A DNA stretch of 64,000 bases from Chryseobacterium indologenes (GCA_001013295.1 LAZY01000033.1:62001-126000), one strand, 5' to 3'; positions 51,587 through 60,623 are shown, counted from the stretch's first letter. Numbers and translations are program-made. Notes: generated by a model not told the origin, from the letters alone.

Positions 51587-53086
51587 TTAAAGTTTGTAAA
51601 CTTCTAACAAATCTGCAATTTTTCTGTCATTGGCCAATCTTGGGATCTTATTTTGTCCTCCCAGTTTCCCTTGAGACTTGGCATATTCCTGAAACGCATT
51701 TTTCGTTAGTTTTATTATCTGCAGCTTCTGGAGAATATTTCCAGAGATCAGGTCGTCATAATAGGTGTTTCTGGCTCTGAGCTGCTGATCCAGCTCGTTT
51801 CTGAATAATTCAGAATCTGCCGGTTCCTTTTCAAATTCGATCAGCCATTCGTGGTACGGGAGCCCTTCTTCAGGATTCACCTGTGGAGCAAGATGGAATT
51901 CCGTAATCTGTGCAGGATACTTTTCAAGCGTTGCCTTCATAGCTTCTTCCACTTCAAAAGCGATCACATGCTCCCCAAAAGCCGAAGTGAAATGTTTCGT
52001 TCTGCCACTTACCAAGACCCTGTATGGATCTTTGCTGATAAACCTCACAACATCCCCGATGGAATAGGCCCATAACCCTGAATTGGTAGTAAGGATCAGT
52101 GCATAATCTTTATTAAGCTCAATTTCCTTTAAAGTTAATCTTCTGGCTCCAGGCTTCCCATAGTCTTCCAGTGGAATGAATTCGTAAAAAATTCCATGAT
52201 TGGTCAATAATAAGAGTCCTTCTTTGGTATAATCATCCTGAAAAGCGAAAAAGCCTTCAGAAGCAGGAAAGGTCTGGATAATGTCTACGCTGCCGCCAAG
52301 AAGATCTTCCATTTTGTCACGATACGGTTCATAATTCACACCTCCGGTAACAATAAGCTGCAGGTTTGGAAACAATTGTTTGATTTTTTTACCATGCTTT
52401 TCAGTAAGCTTTTCAAAATACATGATTAGCCATGGTGGAATTCCCGAGATCAGAGTCATATTTTCCCGTTCAGTTTCTTCAATGATTTTGTCTACTTTGG
52501 CTTCCCAGTCTTCCATGATGTTGGTCTCCCAGCTTGGTAAACGGTTTTTTTGAAGATAATTGGGGATATGATGGGCTACAATGCCGGATAATCTTCCTGT
52601 TTTTATTCCGAAAACTTCTTCCAGTTCAGGGCTTCCCTGTAGAAAAATCATTTTTCCGTTCACGAAGTCTGCATTGTTTTTTTTGCTGATGTAGTGAAAC
52701 AGAGCACTTTGAGCGCCGGCAATCTGAAAAGGCATTCCTTCTTTAGAAATCGGGATGTATTTGGATCCGGAAGTGGTTCCTGAAGTTTTGGCAAAATACT
52801 CAGGGGTTTCTGTCCAGAGAATATTGGCCTGTCCTTTCTTTACCCTTTCAATATATGGTTTCAGATCTTCATAGTCCGATACAGCAACCCTATCCTGAAA
52901 ATCCTTTACAGACCGGATGTTTTCGAAATCGTGTTCCCGGCCGAAAAGAGTCTTTTGAGCCGTATTGACAAGAGAAAGTAATAATTTCTCCTGGTCTTTT
53001 TCCGCGTTTTTCTTGAATTCCTCTGCTTTCTGAACGTGTTTCCTGGCCCAGATAAGCGCTGCATTTTTCTTGAAGAAGTTTAACAT
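51587..53086 (-). CDS. GH3-family acyl-adenylate/amide synthetase
   Basis: A 499-residue protein of the GH3 superfamily (ANL fold). Plant GH3 enzymes conjugate auxin and jasmonate to amino acids; the bacterial ones are of unknown substrate but keep the ATP-binding motifs FAKTSGTTSGSKYIPIS (about 101-117) and, later, YEFIPLEDYG and DYALILTTNSGLWAYSIGDVVRF. All of these are visible. There is no signal peptide. Its TAAATTTG box ends 4 nt from the ATG, indicating a leaderless mRNA. It stands between the lipoprotein at 51155 and a Lys/Ala-rich secreted protein. Confidence 0.88.
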   Translation of the reverse strand: MLNFFKKNAALIWARKHVQKAEEFKKNAEKDQEKLLLSLVNTAQKTLFGREHDFENIRSVKDFQDRVAVSDYEDLKPYIERVKKGQANILWTETPEYFAKTSGTTSGSKYIPISKEGMPFQIAGAQSALFHYISKKNNADFVNGKMIFLQGSPELEEVFGIKTGRLSGIVAHHIPNYLQKNRLPSWETNIMEDWEAKVDKIIEETERENMTLISGIPPWLIMYFEKLTEKHGKKIKQLFPNLQLIVTGGVNYEPYRDKMEDLLGGSVDIIQTFPASEGFFAFQDDYTKEGLLLLTNHGIFYEFIPLEDYGKPGARRLTLKEIELNKDYALILTTNSGLWAYSIGDVVRFISKDPYRVLVSGRTKHFTSAFGEHVIAFEVEEAMKATLEKYPAQITEFHLAPQVNPEEGLPYHEWLIEFEKEPADSELFRNELDQQLRARNTYYDDLISGNILQKLQIIKLTKNAFQEYAKSQGKLGGQNKIPRLANDRKIADLLEVYKL

Positions 53087-53090
53087 GGCT

Positions 53091-53098
53091 CAAATTTA
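53091..53098 (-). promoter_or_regulatory. leaderless-type -7 box of the GH3 gene
   Basis: On the minus strand this reads TAAATTTG, then AGCC, then the ATG at 53086. Confidence 0.55.
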
Positions 53099-53141
53099 TA
53101 AATAAGTAAATAAACTGAAACCATTTTTAGAAACCTGACAT

Positions 53142-53171
53142 AAAAAAAACCGATGAAACAAGTTTCACCGG
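53142..53171 (-). terminator. intrinsic terminator after the DGTPDKRYK protein gene
   Basis: Stem of about 10 bp (53150-53159 with 53162-53171, one G-T pair); the minus-strand tail has eight T residues. It lies upstream of the GH3 promoter. Confidence 0.8.
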
Positions 53172-53220
53172 CTTTTCGAAATTTGATTATGAAAATAACA
53201 ACTATATGTTAATGTTGTGC

Positions 53221-53523
53221 TTATTTGTTCTCCTTGTATCTTTTATCCGGAGTTCCGTCTTTTTTCAGATGTTTGTTGTCTTTATATCTTTTGTCAGGAG
53301 TGCCATCTTTTTTCATTTTGGCTGCAGGTTGAGCTGGTTTTACCTCTGCCGGCTTGGCTGTTTTTGCAGGTGCAGGTTTAGCCGCCTTTACCTCCATAGG
53401 TTTAGTAGCTTTTGTTGCAGTTTTTACAGGTGCATGATTTGCGCTTGTAGCGGGAGCAGTCTGCTGGGCAGTTGCAAGTCCTAATCCTAAGATCAATGAC
53501 ATTGCAGATAATAATTTTTTCAT
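53221..53523 (-). CDS. small secreted Lys/Ala/Pro-rich protein with tandem DGTPDKRYK motif
   Basis: A 100-residue protein with signal peptide MKKLLSAMSLILGLGLATAQ, then a Lys/Ala/Pro/Thr-rich linker (KPAPAKTAKPAEVKPAQP), and at its C-terminus two copies of KKDGTPDKRYK, the last ending KENK. The longer frame to 53562 adds 13 non-signal residues. This motif is common at the ends of small exported proteins in Chryseobacterium-like genomes (from memory), but I know of no function; the linker could be disordered or bind the cell envelope. The strong basic charge is notable. Confidence 0.75.
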   Translation of the reverse strand: MKKLLSAMSLILGLGLATAQQTAPATSANHAPVKTATKATKPMEVKAAKPAPAKTAKPAEVKPAQPAAKMKKDGTPDKRYKDNKHLKKDGTPDKRYKENK

Positions 53524-53644
53524 AGGGATTACTGTTTGTTTTTGTTGAATAAAGATATACAAAAAGCAGGCTAGAAAAACGACATTTTTAAACTTAACTA
53601 AAGTTTATTACAGCTTAAAAAAAAATTAAAGACCTGTACTTCAT

Positions 53645-53679
53645 ATAAAAAGCCTGCTTCCGAAAATGAAAACAGGCTT
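53645..53679 (-). terminator. intrinsic terminator after the gene at 53703
   Basis: Stem 53650-53656 with 53673-53679 around a 16-nt loop; the minus-strand tail is T-rich. Confidence 0.65.
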
Positions 53680-53702
53680 ACTTATTATATGAATTAGAAT
53701 GT

Positions 53703-54095
53703 TTAACGTGTACAGTTGGCGGTCCATGTTTTGCCGTCTTTTATAAATAGGATTTTCAGTTCATTGTTATCAATTCTGATATAAGAAGTCCCTGAAGAAC
53801 CGATCATAACAAGACTGTGGTCTCCTTTCTGCTCAAACTCAATTCCGTTAAGGTCCGGAATACTATTGGAGAATGCGAAATTATATTTGGTGCCACTGGC
53901 AATCTTTGTTACAAATACACTTCCGTTATCAGTACTGATGTTGGTAGAGCCGCCATCACTATAGGAAATTTTTCCTTTATACGTTCCTGCAAAAAAATCG
54001 TTGTTCACAGGATCATCATCTCTGCTGCACGACGAAAAAGAAAATGCTGTAATCAACAGCATTAAAAAACCTAAAATTTTAATTGCTTTTTTCAT
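53703..54095 (-). CDS. small lipoprotein of unknown function
   Basis: A 130-residue predicted lipoprotein starting MKKAIKILGFLMLLITAFSF and then SSC, with Cys23 as the lipid site. After an Asp-rich stretch (SRDDDPVNNDFF) comes a small beta-rich domain with repeated short strands (GTYKGKISYSDGGSTNISTD, FVTKIASGTKYNFAFSN, GDHSLVMIGSSGTSYIRID) that resembles a lipocalin-like or calycin fold of flavobacterial lipoproteins; no firm match. The frame is open to 54134, but the ATG at 54095 gives the signal peptide. Confidence 0.65.
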   Translation of the reverse strand: MKKAIKILGFLMLLITAFSFSSCSRDDDPVNNDFFAGTYKGKISYSDGGSTNISTDNGSVFVTKIASGTKYNFAFSNSIPDLNGIEFEQKGDHSLVMIGSSGTSYIRIDNNELKILFIKDGKTWTANCTR

Positions 54096-54273
54096 AATAT
54101 TATTCTTAAATGTTTGGTAAAGTAGGAAACCCAAACACTATGCCATGCGGAAATAATAGATTTTTTTTAACGGGTTCTTAAATAAATTTGTAAAAAATTA
54201 AGATTTTAAATGCTAAGTTGTTCATTTTAAATCTCCAACTCTTTCAGTTTTTTCCTCTGAAGAAAAATATCCG

Positions 54274-54281
54274 TACCTTTG
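54274..54281 (+). promoter_or_regulatory. possible -7 box for mfd
   Basis: TACCTTTG, matching TAnnTTTG, 64 nt before the ATG at 54346. The -33 region is T-rich but has no TTG. Confidence 0.4.
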
Positions 54282-54345
54282 TGTAGCATAAAACGGTTTC
54301 GGAAAACTCCCGAAATCGCTTTTGTCGTTTATACCATTACTATTT

Positions 54346-57300
54346 ATGCAGTTAAAATCCATCAACGAAAAGTTTCTTCCTGACCTTCTGCAAAAAGAAT
54401 TTGGGAAAGAAATTTTTACCCGGTTAGAAGACAGTCAGCATATTACTGTAAAAGGAAGTGCCGGATCTTCAGTTTCCATTTTTGTGGCTGAACTTTTTTT
54501 GGTTCAGAAGAAAAATATCCTTTATCTGGTAGATGATAAAGAAGATGCACTGTATGCCAATACAGAAATGGAAGATCTGCTGGGGAAAGATAAAGTATTA
54601 TATTTCCCGGCTACGCATCTGGAACCATATCAGGTAGAAAAAACGCAGAATGCCAATCTGGTTTTAAGAACTGAGGTACTGAATAAGATCAATTCCGGGA
54701 GATCTCCGAAGGTGATTGTTGCCTATGCCGGAGCTTTGTCAGAGAAAGTACTGAAGAAAGAAGATTTTAAAGCGATTTCACATCATATAAAAGTAGGTGA
54801 TCAGCTGGATTTTGATTTTGTAGATGAACTGCTCAATCATTACCACTTCCAGCAGGCAGATTTCGTTTCGGAACCGGGTGAATTTTCTGTTAGGGGAGGG
54901 ATTGTAGATGTGTTTTCATATTCTTACGAAAAACCTTACAGGATCACTTTCTTTGGGAATGAAGTAGAAAGCATTAAGACTTTTGATATAGAAACACAGC
55001 TTTCGGTAGAGAAGGTAAAAGAATTTCAATTGGTTTCCAATATGAATTTTTCGGTGACGGGAAGCATGGTTTCTCTTTTACAGCTGCTGCCTAAAGAAAG
55101 TTATGTGATTTCCAGAAACGGAATGTTGGGAATGCAGAAGATCAGAACGTTCTACGAGAAATCTCTGGAGAAGTACGATACTTTAAATAAAGATATTGCC
55201 CACAGAACGCCACAAGAACTTTTCATTTCTGATCAGGAATTTCTGTTCGACTATAAAAAATTCAAAACAGTTGACTTTGCAGGAACTTTGATCGAGGGAT
55301 TGAAAGAAATTACCGAGATTAAAATGGAGCAGCTGCCACAGCCTTCCTTTCATAAAAACTTTGAGCTGCTGATTGAAGATATTGAAGAAAAACAAAATGC
55401 AGGATATGATACCTGGATCTCTTTCTCAACAGAGAAGCAGAAAGAAAGACTGGAATCTATTTTTGAAGAACTGGAACATGAGCTTCCTTTTAAAAGCTTT
55501 AAATCTGAACTTCATGAAGGTTTTGTAGACAATGGACACAAGCTGCTGGTTTATACGGATCACCAGATTTTTGACCGTTACCAGAGATATAAAGCGAAAA
55601 ATACTTTTGCCAAATCGGAACAGCTGACCCTGAAGGATTTGATGTCTCTGAAAATTGGGGATTATATTGCCCATATTGATCATGGAATCGGGAAGTTTAT
55701 GGGATTGGTGAAGGTCAATAATGATGGAAAGATTCAGGAATGCTTTAAACTGACTTATAAAAATGGAGATCTGCTGTATGTGAGTATTCATTCACTTCAT
55801 AAGATTTCAAAATATAACGGTCCGGATGGAAGAGAGATCGTTCTGAGCAAGCTGGGATCGCCAACATGGAAGTCGTTGAAGCAGAAAACCAAAGCTAAAG
55901 TAAAACAGATTGCTTTTGACCTTATTCAATTATATGCTCAGCGGAAAACAGCAAAAGGTTTTGCCTATACTCCGGATTCTTATTTGCAGAATGAGCTGGA
56001 GGCAAGCTTTATCTATGAAGATACTCCGGATCAGGAAAAAGCAACGCTGGATGTAAAAAAGGATATGGAAGCCGATACGGTAATGGACAGGCTGGTTTGC
56101 GGAGATGTAGGATTTGGAAAGACGGAAGTGGCTATCCGTGCTGCATTTAAAGCAGCAACAGACGGAAAACAGGTGGCTGTACTGGTGCCAACGACTATTC
56201 TTGCTTTCCAGCATTACAGAAGTTTTAAAGAAAGGCTTAAAGATTTCCCGGTGAATGTTGGCTATGTCAACCGTTTCAGAACGGCAAAACAGAAATCGGA
56301 AACCCTGGAGGATCTTAAAAATGGAAAAGTAGATATTATTATCGGTACCCATCAGTTGGTAAGCAGTTCCGTAAAATTCAAAGATCTGGGATTGCTGATT
56401 ATTGATGAAGAACACAAATTCGGAGTTTCGGTGAAAGATAAGCTGAAGACTCTGAAAAATAACGTTGATACACTTACATTGACGGCCACTCCAATTCCAA
56501 GGACATTACAGTTCTCATTAATGGCTGCAAGAGATTTATCCGTTATTAAAACACCACCACCGAACAGACAGCCGGTAGATACTCAGTTGATTGGTTTCAA
56601 TGAGGAAGTCTTGAGGGATGCGGTTTCTTATGAGCTGCAAAGAGACGGGCAGGTGTATTTTATCAATAACAGGATTGAAAACCTTAAAGATATTGCCGGG
56701 CTTATCCAGCGTCTGGTGCCGGATGCGAGAGTGATTACTGGGCATGGGCAAATGGAAGGAAAACAGCTGGAAAAAAATGTGTTGGATTTCATGGAGGGAA
56801 AATATGATGTGCTGGTTTCTACTACCATCGTAGAAAGTGGTGTAGATGTTCCCAATGCCAATACTATTTTCATCAATGATGCTCAAAGATTCGGAATGGC
56901 CGATCTTCACCAGATGCGGGGAAGAGTAGGGCGTAGCAATAGAAAAGCATTTTGTTATCTGATTACACCTCCTTATGATATGATGACTTCTGATGCCAGA
57001 AAGCGTCTTGAAGCGATTGAACAATTTTCAGATCTTGGGAGCGGATTCCAGATTGCCATGAAAGACCTGGAAATACGTGGGGCAGGAGATTTGTTGGGAG
57101 CTGAGCAAAGCGGATTTATTAATGATATGGGATTTGAAACCTATCAGAAGCTGATGCAGGAGGCTCTCGAGGAATTGAAAGATGATGCTGATTTTGAGAA
57201 TTTATTTGAAAATGAGGAAGACAGACAAAAACTTTTCAAATCTGTAAAAGATGTTAATATCGATACGGATCTGGAATTGATGCTGCCGGATTTCTATATC

Positions 57301-57714
57301 TCCAATACGGAAGAAAGGCTGCTATTATATCAAAAGATTGCTGAAATCAATAATGAGGCGGAACTTCATCAGTTTGAACTTGAATTGATTGACCGTTTTG
57401 GTCCGCTGCCAAAAGAAGCAGTTAACTTATTGAAAAGTGTATCCTTAAAATGGCTGGCCGCTGACATCGGTTTTGAAAAGATCGTAATGAAGAATGGTGT
57501 GTTTTTAGGATATTTCCCAAGTAATCCTCAGGATAAATTCTATCAGACCGATAGATTCAGACATATTATTAATTATTTAACCCGTAATCCTGCGGAAGCT
57601 CAACTGAAAGAAAAATCAGGAAAAGAAGGAAATCAGCTTATGATGAGAAAAGAGAAAGTGAAAAATGTAGATGAGGTTAATTTGCTGCTCAAAGCGATTA
57701 TTGAACATAATTAA
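54346..57714 (+). CDS. mfd: transcription-repair coupling factor
   Basis: Removes RNA polymerase stalled at DNA damage and recruits the UvrABC repair system. The 1122-residue protein (from the ATG at 54346; a TTG at 54322 in the same frame is not needed) has the UvrB-like N-terminal domains, the RNA polymerase-interacting CarD/RID domain (about 430-500; IGDYIAHIDHGIGKFMGL), and the RecG-like translocase with Walker A GDVGFGKT (586-593), DEEH (687-690), TLTATPIPRTLQFSLM, and VSTTIVESGVDVPNANT. The C-terminal TRCF domain with LMLPDFYISNTEERLLLYQ follows. It has its own terminator. Confidence 0.97.
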   Translation: MQLKSINEKFLPDLLQKEFGKEIFTRLEDSQHITVKGSAGSSVSIFVAELFLVQKKNILYLVDDKEDALYANTEMEDLLGKDKVLYFPATHLEPYQVEKTQNANLVLRTEVLNKINSGRSPKVIVAYAGALSEKVLKKEDFKAISHHIKVGDQLDFDFVDELLNHYHFQQADFVSEPGEFSVRGGIVDVFSYSYEKPYRITFFGNEVESIKTFDIETQLSVEKVKEFQLVSNMNFSVTGSMVSLLQLLPKESYVISRNGMLGMQKIRTFYEKSLEKYDTLNKDIAHRTPQELFISDQEFLFDYKKFKTVDFAGTLIEGLKEITEIKMEQLPQPSFHKNFELLIEDIEEKQNAGYDTWISFSTEKQKERLESIFEELEHELPFKSFKSELHEGFVDNGHKLLVYTDHQIFDRYQRYKAKNTFAKSEQLTLKDLMSLKIGDYIAHIDHGIGKFMGLVKVNNDGKIQECFKLTYKNGDLLYVSIHSLHKISKYNGPDGREIVLSKLGSPTWKSLKQKTKAKVKQIAFDLIQLYAQRKTAKGFAYTPDSYLQNELEASFIYEDTPDQEKATLDVKKDMEADTVMDRLVCGDVGFGKTEVAIRAAFKAATDGKQVAVLVPTTILAFQHYRSFKERLKDFPVNVGYVNRFRTAKQKSETLEDLKNGKVDIIIGTHQLVSSSVKFKDLGLLIIDEEHKFGVSVKDKLKTLKNNVDTLTLTATPIPRTLQFSLMAARDLSVIKTPPPNRQPVDTQLIGFNEEVLRDAVSYELQRDGQVYFINNRIENLKDIAGLIQRLVPDARVITGHGQMEGKQLEKNVLDFMEGKYDVLVSTTIVESGVDVPNANTIFINDAQRFGMADLHQMRGRVGRSNRKAFCYLITPPYDMMTSDARKRLEAIEQFSDLGSGFQIAMKDLEIRGAGDLLGAEQSGFINDMGFETYQKLMQEALEELKDDADFENLFENEEDRQKLFKSVKDVNIDTDLELMLPDFYISNTEERLLLYQKIAEINNEAELHQFELELIDRFGPLPKEAVNLLKSVSLKWLAADIGFEKIVMKNGVFLGYFPSNPQDKFYQTDRFRHIINYLTRNPAEAQLKEKSGKEGNQLMMRKEKVKNVDEVNLLLKAIIEHN

Positions 57715-57759
57715 AATATAGTCTCTGTAAATCGTAAAATTTTCTATAAAACTGTAGAA

Positions 57760-57797
57760 AATCGTGTAAAAAATTAATTTTTTACACGATTTTTTTG
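57760..57797 (+). terminator. intrinsic terminator after mfd
   Basis: A perfect 16-bp palindrome (57760-57775 with 57776-57791) without a separate loop, followed by a run of T. AT-rich but long, so stable. Confidence 0.85.
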
Positions 57798-58067
57798 TGA
57801 TTATTATCAGGTTTTTTTCTTTAAATATTCCTTATAAAGAGAATTAAGGCTCTTTTGTAAGGGGTAAAATCACTTTTAGTTGAGTAAAAATATTGTGTAA
57901 TGCTCGGCCCAGTAAGGGTTTGGGATCCTATATATTTTTTTTTAGATGTAAAAATTAGAGTTATGTAGAAATAATTCTACTTTTATGTGTGATTAATTCT
58001 AGATTGTAATATGTTTATTTCTATGGGTTTATAGATATATAACTGGAATTTTATGGGCTTCAATTTG
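57798..58067. other. intergenic spacer before the LDVNG gene array
   Basis: This stretch between the mfd terminator and the promoter box at 58068 holds no credible frame; it is AT-rich with scattered short inverted repeats. Confidence 0.5.
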
Positions 58068-58075
58068 TACCTTTG
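58068..58075 (+). promoter_or_regulatory. possible -7 box for the LDVNG gene array
   Basis: TACCTTTG, 11 nt before the ATG at 58087, implying a leader of about 5 nt. Confidence 0.5.
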
Positions 58076-58086
58076 TCGTCCTTATT

Positions 58087-58905
58087 ATGAAAAAAATTAT
58101 ATATTCTTGCGTGGCTGGTTTTCTTTCATTCTACGCCAACGCACAAGTGGGAATAGGTACTTCAAAGCCAAAAACGACGCTTGATGTAAACGGTAAGACC
58201 ACTTTACGAAAAGAGCTTAGAGTAGGCGGAACTTCAACTGATGTGGGTAAAGCAGGGTTGAATGGCCAAGTGTTGGTTTCTCAGGGGGAAGGTTTACCTC
58301 CCGTATGGAAATCATTAACAATTCCTTTTATGGAAGAGGGACAGTATAAATTGATCAATTCATATTTGTCTTCAGATCAGGTAGGTCTTAGTGGATTATC
58401 CAATGGTGTTGATGGAGATGGGGTTAATAAAAACAGCGTTGGGGATCTTATTACGGATGCTGCCAAAGGGAAGTGGAAGAAGATTGACGGCCTTGTTACT
58501 AATTTTACAATCAAAAACGGGAAAAACAGGTTGACTTATCAGTTCCAGACAGGAATTGAAATGAAAGCACCTACAGCTACCACTTCAGAGACGATAAGGT
58601 TTGCATGTGGAGTTTTCAGAAACAATGTACTCGTTGCGGTACGCCCGGATAGAATTTCTTCTAATAATAACAGCGGAAAAGCAGGGATTCAGGATTATAT
58701 CTTTACCCTTAATTATACTGAGCAGAACGTTCCCGTAGGACCTCAGAAAATTGAAATTGCCTGCCGAAAGATCAATACTTCCAATTTACAGTCACAATTC
58801 GCAATAGGACGGGATGTGCAGTCTTCCAATGGAGCATCAAACGCGTTTACCCTGGAGTCTACAATGAAAATAGATGTAATCGAATACGTGACTTATAAAA
58901 ACTAA
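58087..58905 (+). CDS. secreted LDVNG-motif protein, copy 1
   Basis: A 272-residue exported protein with signal peptide (1-19, MKKIIYSCVAGFLSFYANA) and directly after it the motif QVGIGTSKPKTTLDVNG, then a beta-rich body (GQVLVSQGEGLPPVWKSL, RLTYQFQTGIEMKAP, FACGVFRNNVLVAVRPDRIS). The 'VGIgT..P...LDVNG' start is widespread at the N-termini of Bacteroidota surface proteins and some phage tail proteins (from memory). It heads a tandem array of three paralogues. Function unknown. Confidence 0.8.
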   Translation: MKKIIYSCVAGFLSFYANAQVGIGTSKPKTTLDVNGKTTLRKELRVGGTSTDVGKAGLNGQVLVSQGEGLPPVWKSLTIPFMEEGQYKLINSYLSSDQVGLSGLSNGVDGDGVNKNSVGDLITDAAKGKWKKIDGLVTNFTIKNGKNRLTYQFQTGIEMKAPTATTSETIRFACGVFRNNVLVAVRPDRISSNNNSGKAGIQDYIFTLNYTEQNVPVGPQKIEIACRKINTSNLQSQFAIGRDVQSSNGASNAFTLESTMKIDVIEYVTYKN

Positions 58906-59723
58906 TGATGAAAAAAATTATATCAACACTTTTTCTTACCACAGGGTTGCTAGTGTCGGCTCAGGTAGGAATAAATACAAACTCTCCAAAGGCACAGCTA
59001 GACGTGAACGGAGATATGAGTTTCAGAGGTAAGATTGCAGTTCTTGATGCTGCCGGAAATGCTTTTGAGGGGAATAACGATCAGTTGCTTGTTTCCCGTG
59101 GTGAAGGATATGCTCCTGTATGGAAATCACTTCGTATTCCGGAATATGAACCGAATAAGTTTTATCTGATTTATAATAATTCACTTTCAGATAATACAGG
59201 TCTTACTTTTACTACTGCAGACGAATCCAGCTTGGGGCAGGCCTCTAGAGGAGCTACCTTTACAAAAGGTAAGAGCTACAGCAGTCTGCCGAATTTCAAA
59301 AAAATAACAGGTCTTACCCAGAAGATCAAAGTATTCAGTTCTCAAAGTAAAGCATATTTTCAGTTTGAGACTGTTGTTCAGACTGATTTTTCTAAAAACG
59401 GGTCCCCGGATACCTCTATAGATTATGCATGTGGTATTTTTGTAGATGATCTGCTGATTAACCTGAGACAAAGAAATATAAAAGCAAGTAGTGCTGCTTA
59501 TACTTTCTTTACCCATACTCAGATCGGAATTGTAGAGAACCTTTCCCAAGGAGAACATACGGTAAGTGTAGGATGCACAAGATTAGCTTCTTATGGCGAA
59601 ATAAACAGAAAACTGACCATTGGTACCAATGCATTTACTAACCTTAATGGTTTTATTACACAATCATCCCTTAAAGCAGATGTGTTTGAAATTCCGGAGG
59701 TGTTTAACTCTATTATTAACTAA
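58905..59723 (+). CDS. secreted LDVNG-motif protein, copy 2
   Basis: A 272-residue exported paralogue. Its ATG overlaps the TAA of copy 1 (TAATG; a second ATG follows at once, at 58908), implying coupled translation. The N-terminus has a signal (MMKKIISTLFLTTGLLVSAQ), then VGINTNSPKAQLDVNG, and a body sharing DQLLVSRGEGYAPVWKSL, AYFQFETVVQTDFS and DYACGIFVDDLLINLRQ with copy 1. It differs clearly in the second half, so the duplication is not recent. Confidence 0.8.
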   Translation: MMKKIISTLFLTTGLLVSAQVGINTNSPKAQLDVNGDMSFRGKIAVLDAAGNAFEGNNDQLLVSRGEGYAPVWKSLRIPEYEPNKFYLIYNNSLSDNTGLTFTTADESSLGQASRGATFTKGKSYSSLPNFKKITGLTQKIKVFSSQSKAYFQFETVVQTDFSKNGSPDTSIDYACGIFVDDLLINLRQRNIKASSAAYTFFTHTQIGIVENLSQGEHTVSVGCTRLASYGEINRKLTIGTNAFTNLNGFITQSSLKADVFEIPEVFNSIIN

Positions 59724-59731
59724 AGCGGATT

Positions 59732-60469
59732 ATGAAGAAAATATTATTTATAACCTCCATCGTGTTAGCCGTTTTTGGAAACGCTCAGGTGGGAATCAAT
59801 ACTCCTAGTCCTACGAATACATTGGACGTCAACGGAGATCTGAATATTGCAAAAGAATTGAGAACAGGAGGTACTGACCTGTTGAAAGGGTCTGCGGGAA
59901 CAGCGGGTTATATCCTTCATAACAACGCAGCGTTGGGTAGTAATGACTGGAAAGATATAAAAATTGCAGATGGACAAGGAAGTATGTCCGTATTTTCAAT
60001 GAACACTATAGAAGATAAAACAGGAATTAGTTTTACAGGAGACGGATTAACTACTCCTTATAGTGATGGGGATGCTTTGTCGGCTAATGGTTGGACTGTT
60101 ATTCCCGGAGCAACAGATACATTCTCGATAACAAATGGTAATAATAAGGTGACTTTTTCATTTCAGACCACTGCTCAGAAATTGGGGACGGGTTCCACGG
60201 GATATGCCTGCGGAGTATTTGTGGATGACCAGCTTCGAGCGGTGAGAACAGATGTCATATTAGGAGAAACAGGAGCATATAAGATTTTCAATCTGAATGC
60301 TACATTGACTAATCTTGGTCAGAAAAATAACTATACAGTGAAAGTAGCCTGTAATAACAGAAATCTTAACGGAGGAACGCTTGGGATAGGGAGAGCAGTG
60401 CATACAGACTTCCTGAACGCAGATATGTCTCAGTCAGTTCTTACGACGACTGTGTTACAACCGTATTAA
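59732..60469 (+). CDS. secreted LDVNG-motif protein, copy 3
   Basis: A 245-residue exported paralogue, 8 bp after copy 2. It has a signal (MKKILFITSIVLAVFGNA), QVGINTPSPTNTLDVNGDLN, and a body matching copies 1 and 2: KVTFSFQTTAQKLGTGS, GYACGVFVDDQLRAVRTDVI, YTVKVACNNRNLNGG. It is shorter by about 27 residues and lacks the VSRGEG-VWKSL block, having GYILHNNAALGSNDWKDIK at that position. The three genes form one operon. Confidence 0.8.
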   Translation: MKKILFITSIVLAVFGNAQVGINTPSPTNTLDVNGDLNIAKELRTGGTDLLKGSAGTAGYILHNNAALGSNDWKDIKIADGQGSMSVFSMNTIEDKTGISFTGDGLTTPYSDGDALSANGWTVIPGATDTFSITNGNNKVTFSFQTTAQKLGTGSTGYACGVFVDDQLRAVRTDVILGETGAYKIFNLNATLTNLGQKNNYTVKVACNNRNLNGGTLGIGRAVHTDFLNADMSQSVLTTTVLQPY

Positions 60470-60623
60470 TTTTTACGATCATACAATAATTGGAAATCTG
60501 AAAACGTTATGTTTTTAGATTTTCTTTGTTTAATAAGTCTATTTTTTGTGAATTTATTTAAATAAAGTACAGTATGTTATCAAAAATTGAATTATATTTG
60601 GGCAACTAAACAAAAAATTGCGT
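60470..60623. other. spacer after the LDVNG array
   Basis: No coding frame or clear terminator was seen. A TATATTTG box (60593-60600) suggests that the decayed gene after it once had its own promoter. Confidence 0.4.

Noticed and set aside
56536..57024. Open frames opposite mfd on the minus strand (162 and others)
   Set aside because: They lie inside the conserved helicase and have no recognisable domain, start context or promoter. Treated as antisense shadows.
58087..60469. Idea that the LDVNG array is a prophage tail-fibre module
   Set aside because: Although LDVNG-type starts occur in some phage proteins, each of these has a Sec signal peptide and no phage gene lies nearby.
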